From NCBI GenBank assembly GCA_005798965.1, contig SYIB01000070.1, positions 1 through 8,125 on the forward strand: DNA of 8,125 bases, in the 5' to 3' direction. Below are positions 1-5,655 of this stretch, piece after piece. The translations under genes were made by a program, and so were the position numbers. Position 1 is the stretch's first letter, and every line of letters begins with the position of its first letter. Source of the DNA: Planctomycetia bacterium (GTDB lineage: Bacteria; Planctomycetota; Phycisphaerae; Phycisphaerales; SM1A02). The notes beneath the pieces are model-generated. The model was not told the origin of the DNA. It saw nothing but the letters and a program-made list of their open reading frames with translations, and did no database searches.

Positions 1-110
1 AAGTCGGGTTCGCCCGTCTGGATCGGGAGAGGATTCTGGCGGGGCCCCAGGTCGTCGGCTACAACCGTCGAGGCTATGAGCGCCGCAAGGATGGGTGCAC
101 TCCGAAGCAT
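1..110 (-). CDS. N-terminus of a secreted protein, cut by window edge
   Basis: The reverse strand from base 110 encodes 36 codons without a stop before the window ends. The protein begins MLRSAPILAALIASTVVA, a textbook Sec signal peptide: one early arginine, a hydrophobic core rich in Ala, Leu, Ile and Val, and a V-V-A cleavage site just before Asp-Asp. The mature part starts with a Pro- and Gln-rich stretch, but too little is visible to name a family. The start is well supported because a perfect AGGAGG lies seven bases upstream. The gene lies 150 bases downstream of rpoZ on the same strand, so it could be read from the rpoZ transcript or from its own promoter. The product is expected to be exported across the inner membrane. 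Function is unknown. Confidence 0.7.
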   Translation of the reverse strand, partial: MLRSAPILAALIASTVVADDLGPRQNPLPIQTGEPD

Positions 111-117
111 GGGCAAA

Positions 118-123
118 CCTCCT
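118..123 (-). promoter_or_regulatory. Shine-Dalgarno site of the secreted-protein gene
   Basis: Read on the minus strand this is AGGAGG, followed by seven bases and then ATG at 110-108. It is the strongest ribosome binding site in the window. It decides the start of the edge-truncated gene, which is too short here to be found by length alone. Confidence 0.65.
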
Positions 124-233
124 GAAGTTGCGCACAGGTTAGCACCACGTCACGGCGATCCAAAAGACCGTCGCACTTCTTCTTCAGGTGTGCAGGGCCC
201 ACGCACGCAGCAGGGCGCAGAGCAGGGAACTCG

Positions 234-253
234 CTCCGCCCGCCGTCGCGGAG
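234..253 (-). terminator. weak hairpin just after rpoZ
   Basis: CTCCGC (234-239) and GCGGAG (248-253) form a 6-bp GC-rich stem with an 8-base loop, starting seven bases after the rpoZ stop codon on the minus strand. No T-run follows, so it is at best a weak or Rho-assisted terminator or a 3'-end stabiliser. The rest of the 111-260 gap shows only the ribosome binding site of the next gene and no convincing promoter. Confidence 0.2.
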
Positions 254-260
254 GGACTGC

Positions 261-485
261 TCAGCGGCTGCCCGGCTCAGGCAGGTTGCTGGCTTCGTAA
301 TCGATCGTGATCTTGTCCTGCAAGATCTCCTCGATCACGACCTCGAGGTCGCTCATGCTGCCACGCTCAACGAGCGGGCGTGCACCGTCGATGAGCTCGC
401 CAAGGCGGCGCTGGATGAGGGCGGTCAGCTTGAAGCGACCTCCCATCTTCTCGACGATGGCATCGCTCTTCAGGGCTTCGATCAT
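261..485 (-). CDS. rpoZ: DNA-directed RNA polymerase subunit omega
   Basis: This 74-residue protein is the omega subunit, which binds the beta-prime subunit of RNA polymerase in the cytoplasm and helps its folding and assembly. Family hallmarks are visible. The N-terminal stretch MIEALKSDAIVEKMGGRFKL carries the GG-R/K-F-K/R-L core. It is followed by ALIQRRLGELIDGARPLVE, which matches the conserved Q-R-R and G-A-x-P elements, and then by an acidic helix ending in EEILQDKITI. Length is usual for omega. The frame is open 27 codons further upstream, but the ATG at 485 is chosen because AAGGAG (496-491) sits five bases before it and because the homologous region begins there. It is divergent from the chloride channel gene. 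In many bacteria rpoZ follows gmk and precedes coaBC. Here its downstream neighbour is a secreted-protein gene. Confidence 0.92.
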   Translation of the reverse strand: MIEALKSDAIVEKMGGRFKLTALIQRRLGELIDGARPLVERGSMSDLEVVIEEILQDKITIDYEASNLPEPGSR

Positions 486-528
486 GGTGGCTCCTTGGGG
501 CCGCCCTGTGGGAGGCGGCGAGTTCCGT

Positions 529-557
529 ACGATAGGGGAAACCCCTTGCCGCCGCAA
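529..557 (-). promoter_or_regulatory. possible rpoZ promoter in the divergent gap
   Basis: On the minus strand TTGCGG (557-552) and TATCGT (534-529) are separated by 17 bases, matching 3 of 6 and 4 of 6 of the sigma70 consensus. The leader to the rpoZ start would be about 37 bases. A plus-strand TACGAT (528-533) overlaps the same place and could serve the divergent gene, but no good -35 accompanies it. The matches are weak and the call is tentative. Confidence 0.2.
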
Positions 558-562
558 GGGTT
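534..562. promoter_or_regulatory. two competing hairpins in front of the CLC gene
   Basis: AGGGG-AAA-CCCCT (534-546) forms a 5-bp stem with a three-base loop. The same CCCCT segment can instead pair downstream: AACCC (540-544) plus TTG (546-548) pair with CAAGGGTT (555-562), with C545 bulged and a six-base loop. The two folds exclude each other. AAGGG (556-560), eight bases before the CLC start at 569, is the likely Shine-Dalgarno and is buried in the second hairpin. The folds are seen directly. A regulatory role is inferred only. Confidence 0.35.
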
Positions 563-568
563 CCACCC

Positions 569-2365
569 ATGCTTCAGACCCTACGCCGCCATGTCCTGCA
601 GCGGGTCCTCTGGCGGTTCCGCCTCGGGGACGGCTGGCCGCTGCTCATGGCGGCCGGGGCCATGGGTGCACTCATGGGTCTAGCAGCCGTGGGTTTCATG
701 GCCCCGATCCATTGGCTGGAGGACTGGCTCGAGCGGGAGGCCCACCTGGGCGGCTCGCTGCCGTGGTTGGTCGTCTTCGCGCCCGTGGCGGGCGCTTTGG
801 CAAACGGGGTCATCTTGGCACTGGTGCCCAACCCGTTCCGGGGCCATGGGGTGTCACAGGTCATCTGGTCGGTCGCCCGCAACCGGTCGAGGCTCCCCTT
901 GCCCTTGGCGGTGCGGCAATGGCTTGGCAGCACGGCCACGATCGGATCGGGCGGCTCGGCAGGTCCCGAAGGACCGATCGTGACGATTGGCTCCGTGGTC
1001 GGCAGCAACGTCGCTCAGCTGATCCGCGCGGATCCAGCGCAGCGCACGCTGCTCTTGGGCTGCGGCGCGGCGGCGGGACTCGCGGCGGTGTTCAGTGCGC
1101 CGCTCACGGGTGTCTTCTTCGTGCTCGAGGTGCTGCTGCGCGACTTCTCGCTGCGAACGTTCGCGCCAGTCGTCTTTGCGAGCGTGCTTGGCGCGACGAC
1201 TGCGCAATCGCTGCTGCAGTCGAACGCCCCCGTAATGGGTATCGACCCCGAGGTCTACTCCGGCGCGCGCTTCGGCCTCGTGGACCTGCCAGCATTCGTA
1301 CTGGTCGGCGCGGCGTGTGGCGCGTGCAGCGTGCTCTTCTCGATCGTGCTGCGCCGAAGCGCCATCGCGTTCGGCAGGATCCGACTACCGCGACTGCTCG
1401 TGCCGGCCGTGGGAGCCCTGTTGCTGGCTGGCCTTGGCGTGGCGTGGTTGCAGATCGTGGGCGGATCATCGGGGCAGCCGCCGTTCTATTCCAACGGCTA
1501 CCGATTGATTGAGTCCTTGTGCTCGGGCGCGATGCAGGCCGGCCACGCCACAGGCTGGCTTGTGCTGTTGCTGGCCTCGCTCCTGGCCCTGAAGATCGTG
1601 GCGACATCGTTCACCCTGGCCTCGGGCGGCTCGGGCGGCCTGTTCGCGCCAAGCCTCGTGTGTGGTGGCCTGATCGGCGCACTCGTTGCCGCGGTCGCCA
1701 ACTCCGTCGACGCCCTGCCAGACATCCACCCGGCGCTGTGTGTGGTGACCGGCATGGGTGCCTTCGTGGCCGGCGGCGCCCACGCACCACTTGCCGGCCT
1801 GATGCTCTCCTACGAGATCACGCGCGACTACACCGTGATGCTGCCGCTCATGCTGGCGGTCGTCACGTCGCTGGCGGTGGCACGCGCGCTCAATCGTGAA
1901 AGCCTGTACACCGAGGACCTGATCACCTACGGGCTCAACCTCGGTCACCAGCGCGACTGGAACCGGCTCGAACGCACGATCGTCGCCGACCTCACGCTCG
2001 AGGAGCCGATCCGCGTCTCGCGCAGCGACTCAGCTGATGCGATCATCGCCCGGATCAAGGCTGGCCTGCCCGGCGACGCGATCGTGCTCGGCCCGGATGG
2101 CCGCTACGAAGGCATGGTGCTCGATGCCGACGTGCGGCCGATCGTCGCCTTCAGCGAGATCGCGCCGCTGCTCACCGTGGACGAACTGGTGCGACGTGAT
2201 GTGCCGCGCGTGTCGGCAACCGACAGCCTCGATGACTGCATGCGCAAGTTCGGTCGGACGTCCAGCGCGAGCCTGCCGGTCGTCGATCGCGTGAGCGGAG
2301 AGTGCTCGGGCGTGGTGCAGCGCACAACGGTCCTGGAGGCCTACAGCCATGACAGCGACGCCTGA
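569..2365 (+). CDS. CLC-type chloride channel/transporter with CBS-like tail
   Basis: This 598-residue inner-membrane protein belongs to the CLC family, which moves chloride passively or in exchange for protons. Signature motifs are in order: GHGVS (92-96, in place of GSGIP), GPEGP (132-136) with the gating glutamate E134, GGLFAP (356-361), and Y447 in ESLYTEDL, equivalent to the anion-coordinating tyrosine of E. coli ClcA (Y445). Hydrophobic helices fill residues 24 to about 440. The region from about 472 to 590 looks like a pair of CBS domains, which in relatives bind adenine nucleotides and adjust activity. ClcA's internal proton glutamate E203 aligns with V188, as in true channels. AAGGG lies eight bases before the ATG. 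The end overlaps rnpA by 17 bases. Family is certain; channel versus exchanger is not. Confidence 0.93.
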   Translation: MLQTLRRHVLQRVLWRFRLGDGWPLLMAAGAMGALMGLAAVGFMAPIHWLEDWLEREAHLGGSLPWLVVFAPVAGALANGVILALVPNPFRGHGVSQVIWSVARNRSRLPLPLAVRQWLGSTATIGSGGSAGPEGPIVTIGSVVGSNVAQLIRADPAQRTLLLGCGAAAGLAAVFSAPLTGVFFVLEVLLRDFSLRTFAPVVFASVLGATTAQSLLQSNAPVMGIDPEVYSGARFGLVDLPAFVLVGAACGACSVLFSIVLRRSAIAFGRIRLPRLLVPAVGALLLAGLGVAWLQIVGGSSGQPPFYSNGYRLIESLCSGAMQAGHATGWLVLLLASLLALKIVATSFTLASGGSGGLFAPSLVCGGLIGALVAAVANSVDALPDIHPALCVVTGMGAFVAGGAHAPLAGLMLSYEITRDYTVMLPLMLAVVTSLAVARALNRESLYTEDLITYGLNLGHQRDWNRLERTIVADLTLEEPIRVSRSDSADAIIARIKAGLPGDAIVLGPDGRYEGMVLDADVRPIVAFSEIAPLLTVDELVRRDVPRVSATDSLDDCMRKFGRTSSASLPVVDRVSGECSGVVQRTTVLEAYSHDSDA

Positions 2366-2774
2366 ACCAGGCAGCGCCGGAACCCCCGCCGCACGGCTGC
2401 GGTTTGGCGCCGCCATGCGCGTGAAGTCAGGAGCGGAGTTCGCGCAGGCGTACAAGGCCGGTGTGCGCGACGATGCGCGCTGGGTCGTGGTGTACGGCCG
2501 CCCCAACGGGCTCGCCCACGCGCGCTTGGGGCTCAGCATCTCGCGCAAGGTCGGTGGTGCCGTGGTTCGCAATCGCCTCAAGCGCCTGCTGCGTGAGGCG
2601 TTCCGGCTGCGTCAGCGTGAGCTTGCTCCCGGCATCGACTTGATCGTGGTCGGTCGACCACACGACTTCAGGCCGATCGGCGATTATGAAGGCGTGTTGG
2701 TGCGGGCATCGTCACGGCTCTCGGCGCGGCTGTCGCCGGGCACAGGATCGAAGCCAGAGCCTCCCCAAGGCTGA
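2349..2774 (+). CDS. rnpA: ribonuclease P protein component
   Basis: This 141-residue protein is the basic subunit of RNase P, which helps the catalytic RNA (rnpB) remove 5' leaders from pre-tRNAs. The family signature is clear at residues 61-86: GLSISRKVGGAVVRNRLKRL followed by LREAFR, with the RNR motif at R74-N75-R76 and further basic residues K78, R79 and R82. The segment RVKSGAEFAQAYKAG (24-38) matches the usual N-terminal helix and first strand. The ATG at 2349 is preceded by GGAGG (2335-2339), nine bases away and inside the CLC gene. A later ATG (2415) lacks such a site and would cut conserved residues. The gene overlaps the CLC gene by 17 bases, suggesting coupled translation. Its last 30 codons are antisense to the end of yidD. 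No rpmH lies upstream, which is unlike the classic rpmH-rnpA order. Confidence 0.93.
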   Translation: MTATPEPGSAGTPAARLRFGAAMRVKSGAEFAQAYKAGVRDDARWVVVYGRPNGLAHARLGLSISRKVGGAVVRNRLKRLLREAFRLRQRELAPGIDLIVVGRPHDFRPIGDYEGVLVRASSRLSARLSPGTGSKPEPPQG

Positions 2775-3007
2775 CATCGCGCGAGGCGGCGGGCCGTGAG
2801 CCAGCCGCCGCGCCAAGCACCGTGCACCTCAAGTGCCCTCAGGCCGTAGTGGGAACACGAAGGCTGGAACCTGCACTGCCCGCCCATGAGATGACCGAGC
2901 GAGACCTGGTAGAGCCGGATGAGGGCGATGCCGACCCGGGCGACTGCGCCGGGCCGCCCGCGACGGACCGTTGCCCCGCAGCCGCATCCTTCAGGGCCGC
3001 CGCTCAT
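2684..3007 (-). CDS. yidD: membrane protein insertion efficiency factor YidD
   Basis: This 107-residue protein is YidD, a small inner-membrane-associated protein that helps YidC/Sec-dependent insertion of membrane proteins. The family core runs from residue 29 to 90: an amphipathic start LIRLYQVSLGHL, then CRFQPSCSHYGLRALEVHG with C45 and C51, then RRLARCQPW with C78, then the GGSGFDPVP motif (the family usually has HPGGYDPVP). The N-terminus is some 20 residues longer than typical and carries GCGCG. The C-terminal 17 residues are a polar tail. The ATG shares four bases (ATGA) with the stop of the upstream hydrolase gene, so translation is probably coupled. The end of the gene, including the conserved GFDPVP codons, is antisense to the rnpA C-terminus. 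YidD commonly lies next to rnpA, but normally on the same strand. Confidence 0.9.
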   Translation of the reverse strand: MSGGPEGCGCGATVRRGRPGAVARVGIALIRLYQVSLGHLMGGQCRFQPSCSHYGLRALEVHGAWRGGWLTARRLARCQPWGGSGFDPVPGDSRAESRDDARTNTPS

Positions 3008-3660
3008 TCCTCGATGACCGGATTGCGCAGGGAGCCCACGCCAGCGATCGACACCTCGACCACGTCACCATGCTTGAGGAAGACCGGCGGGGTTCGCCCA
3101 GCCCCCACGCCAGCCGGCGTTCCCGTGAGGATGACGGTGCCCGCGACGATCGTGGTGCCTTGGGACAGATCGCTGATGATTCGGGCCACGCCAAAGACCA
3201 TGCCGTCCGTGCCGGCATCCTGCATGACGGTGCCGTTGACGCGTGTCACGATGCGCAGGGCCTGAGGATCAGGCACCGATGCTGCGGGCACGGGCTTGCT
3301 CAGCGGGCAGAAGGTGTCGAAGCCCTTGCCGCGGCAGAACTGGCCGCCCGAACCCTTGAGTTGCCACCAGCGCGCGCTGACATCGTTGGCCACCGCGTAG
3401 CCCGAGACGGACTCAAGCGCCCGCTCGACTGGAAGATCCTTGCAGTCATGGCCAATGATGACGGCGAGCTCGCCCTCCCAATCGACTTGGGGGCCGTTCA
3501 TGCGGCAGATTGCCGGGATCCGGATCGCGTCGCCATCCTCCACGACCGAGGCGGGATTCTTGGTGAACACCATCAGGTGCTCGGGGGGCTTGCCGCCCAT
3601 CTCCGTGGCGTGATCGAGGTAGTTCTTGCCGATGGCGATGATGGCCGGAGGGCGCTGCAT
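3004..3660 (-). CDS. fumarylacetoacetate hydrolase (FAH) family enzyme
   Basis: This 218-residue soluble enzyme belongs to the FAH superfamily, which cleaves or isomerises acylpyruvate-type beta-diketo acids using Mg2+ or Mn2+. It is a single-domain form about the size of human FAHD1. Visible elements are AIGKNYLDHATE (9-20) with the likely catalytic H17, VDWEGELAVIIG (59-70) giving metal ligands E62 and E64, VANDVSAR (90-97) giving the third ligand D93, GKGFDTFCPL (111-120), and TGTPAGVG (179-186). All expected active-site residues are present, so it should be active. The substrate cannot be told; acylpyruvates, oxaloacetate, or a homoprotocatechuate-pathway intermediate are possible. The start has no obvious Shine-Dalgarno, and no closer upstream start is in frame. 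It sits 36 bases after the 651-residue gene and overlaps yidD by four bases, so it is probably read as part of the operon. Confidence 0.9.
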   Translation of the reverse strand: MQRPPAIIAIGKNYLDHATEMGGKPPEHLMVFTKNPASVVEDGDAIRIPAICRMNGPQVDWEGELAVIIGHDCKDLPVERALESVSGYAVANDVSARWWQLKGSGGQFCRGKGFDTFCPLSKPVPAASVPDPQALRIVTRVNGTVMQDAGTDGMVFGVARIISDLSQGTTIVAGTVILTGTPAGVGAGRTPPVFLKHGDVVEVSIAGVGSLRNPVIEE

Positions 3661-3696
3661 GGTGCCGAGGCTAGCGCAGGCCCACCGCTTCCGCGA

Positions 3697-5652
3697 TCAC
3701 TTCGTCTCGGCGTTGCTGCTGCGACCACCCGAGGGCTGCTCGGCTTTCCTCGCGGCGTCGGCCGCGCGGTTGGCACGGAACTCCTCCATGCCGGGCGGCT
3801 CTGGCAGCGCCCGCTCGATCGGCAGCATCTGCGAGATCGGGTTCGCGGCGTACTCCGCCGTCAGGGGCGCCTTGATGTCGTCGTACACGAGCCGACGCTG
3901 CTCCTCCGGCGCCTTGTTGTACATCGTCAGGCGGTCGTAGATCGGCTGCGATGCATCGAGCATGACCTTCTGGAAGACGAACCGGACGCTGCCCCGAAGG
4001 TCGCTCACGAGATCCGCCATGCGCTTCTCGCCGAAACGGTTCACGAAGTCGTAGTAGCGATTGCCTTGGAAGAACTCGATCAGGTTGCGCGACTCTCGGA
4101 TCGCATCCTCGAGGATCTTTGGGCGGTTCAGCAGAAGCCCTTCACGGAAGCCGCGCTCGAGCCAACCGTAGACATCGCGGCGCGCGAACTCAGGCTGGTA
4201 CTCGTACTCACCTCGAGTGGTGTTGACGACGAACGTGTCGAGCTGAGACTCGTACTTGCTGTTGGGGATCAGACCGGTACGGCCGAAGAGCCGGTCGAGC
4301 CGGTCGAGAATGCCCTGCGCGCCCTCGTAGTCGCCGATGTGATAGAGCTCGCAGACGGCACTCGACATGAAGTTCTCGTAGAAGTCGCAGAACGAATCTC
4401 CGCCGGCACCGCGCGTGCCGTAATGCTTCTCGTAGAGCGTGGTGAAGTAGCGGTCAATCGCCTTGATCCAGCGTGGATCCGTCAGGCGACCGGGATTGTC
4501 GCCGCTGAAAGGGTCGTAGATCACGAGGCCGCTTCGCGCCATGGCCTGCATGGCTTGGATCGACACGCGATCGTTGTTCACGATCTTGTAGACGTCGTCG
4601 TCAGTGTTAGACCGCTTCTCGGCGATCTTCTGGCCCAGCGTGGCCCAGTAGTACGCGTGGGCCTGGGGGTGGCGCCAATCCAGCGGGCCGGCATCGCGCG
4701 TGAACTCCCACATGACCGCGGGGTCCATGTTGTAGTCGTCGCGCAGCACCTTCTTGCGCAGGAAAAGGATGAGCGTACGCAGCGCTGCCTCGTTGGCCGG
4801 GTCGGCGAAGACCCGATCGAACTCGGCGTAGACGGGATCGTTGGCCTTGAAGCGCTCATCGAGTTGCAGCAGCTTGGCGTACGGGCTCTCCTTGACGGCG
4901 GCCCATCGACCGTAGTTCAGCAAGAACTGCCGATCGATCGCAAACTGGAATCGCTTGTCGAAGCCCGACAGGCCATTGGTCAGGCGCTCGACGATCGCCT
5001 TCACGCCGGGGGTCCTCGCCTCGGCTTCCTCGAGCGTGTCGGGTGCATCCTTGATCGCGGCGATCCACGCGATGCGCTGGTCCATCGGCACCGGCGGGGT
5101 ACCCAGCAGCATCTGCCACTCGCGCGCAAGCTCACGCTTGTAGTGCAGGTGCGCATCATCCGAGTAGCTGTCGACCTTGTGCGCGAACCAGAACGCCAGC
5201 TCCTTGTAGAGGATCAGGTCGTTGGGGTTGTAGCGGATGCCGCGGTTGCGGACCAGATCGATCCCGGCCTTGACCCACGACCAGCGCTCCTCGGGCGTGT
5301 TCGTGAGGACCGAGATGTTGTAGGCCATGTTGTGGCCGTGGAAGGCCCACACCTCGCCAAAGCGCGGCTGCAGCTTCGTGATCAAGTCGGCATCCGCCAT
5401 CGCCTCGTGGAAAAGGCCAGCCTGCTTCTGCCAAGTGGCCTTGATCCAGAGGTAGTCGACGATGATGCCACGAAGCGTGCCGATGGCCGTGCCCAGCGCG
5501 ACGATCGGCGGTGCCCCCTCGACCGAGATATCGGTGTAGCGCATGCCCCGCTCATCGCTGACGGCAACGATCCGGGGCAGGAGCGCACCGCCACCCAGGA
5601 GCGCCACGATGGCCAGGATCACGCACGCCAGCTGGATCAGGCGGTCACGCAT
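3697..5652 (-). CDS. membrane-anchored protein of unknown function with TPR-like N-terminal part
   Basis: I do not recognise a named family for this 651-residue protein. Residues 5-25 form one hydrophobic segment after MRDR, so it is probably an uncleaved anchor or signal peptide with the rest outside the cytoplasm. Residues about 60-180 are helical and resemble TPR repeats: aromatic-rich helices around DYLWIKATWQKQAGLFHEAM, then a LQPRFGEVWAFHGHNMAY turn and helix. The remainder (180-600) is rich in aromatic and charged residues, with many W, Y and F, suggesting a large alpha-helical fold. C422 and C434 could form a disulfide. The C-terminus (615-651) is a Pro-, Arg- and Ala-rich tail likely to be disordered. 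The start lies only three bases after the permease stop, with GGGGTGGG upstream. It probably works with the ABC transporter, as an extracytoplasmic partner or scaffold; this is inferred from gene order only. Confidence 0.85.
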   Translation of the reverse strand: MRDRLIQLACVILAIVALLGGGALLPRIVAVSDERGMRYTDISVEGAPPIVALGTAIGTLRGIIVDYLWIKATWQKQAGLFHEAMADADLITKLQPRFGEVWAFHGHNMAYNISVLTNTPEERWSWVKAGIDLVRNRGIRYNPNDLILYKELAFWFAHKVDSYSDDAHLHYKRELAREWQMLLGTPPVPMDQRIAWIAAIKDAPDTLEEAEARTPGVKAIVERLTNGLSGFDKRFQFAIDRQFLLNYGRWAAVKESPYAKLLQLDERFKANDPVYAEFDRVFADPANEAALRTLILFLRKKVLRDDYNMDPAVMWEFTRDAGPLDWRHPQAHAYYWATLGQKIAEKRSNTDDDVYKIVNNDRVSIQAMQAMARSGLVIYDPFSGDNPGRLTDPRWIKAIDRYFTTLYEKHYGTRGAGGDSFCDFYENFMSSAVCELYHIGDYEGAQGILDRLDRLFGRTGLIPNSKYESQLDTFVVNTTRGEYEYQPEFARRDVYGWLERGFREGLLLNRPKILEDAIRESRNLIEFFQGNRYYDFVNRFGEKRMADLVSDLRGSVRFVFQKVMLDASQPIYDRLTMYNKAPEEQRRLVYDDIKAPLTAEYAANPISQMLPIERALPEPPGMEEFRANRAADAARKAEQPSGGRSSNAETK

Positions 5653-5655
5653 CGT

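Noticed and set aside
138..171. Possible sigma70 promoter for the secreted-protein gene (TTGGAT and TAACCT with a 16-base spacer on the minus strand)
   Set aside because: Only three of six bases match at each element, which is no better than chance in a gap of this size.
76..300. A 74-codon plus-strand frame at the left end
   Set aside because: It is antisense to the signal-peptide gene and its AGGAGG site, is Arg-rich, and has no ribosome binding site or domain.
307..1512. A 401-codon plus-strand open frame across rpoZ and the CLC gene
   Set aside because: It is antisense to rpoZ and out of frame with a clear CLC gene; its Arg/Gly-rich translation is typical of a GC-rich shadow frame.
2781..2813. 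A strong hairpin seven bases after the rnpA stop (GGCGGC 2785-2790 with GCCGCC 2804-2809, plus outer pairs)
   Set aside because: No T-run follows, and the bases are coding sequence of yidD (around residues 65-76), so a terminator call is not supported.
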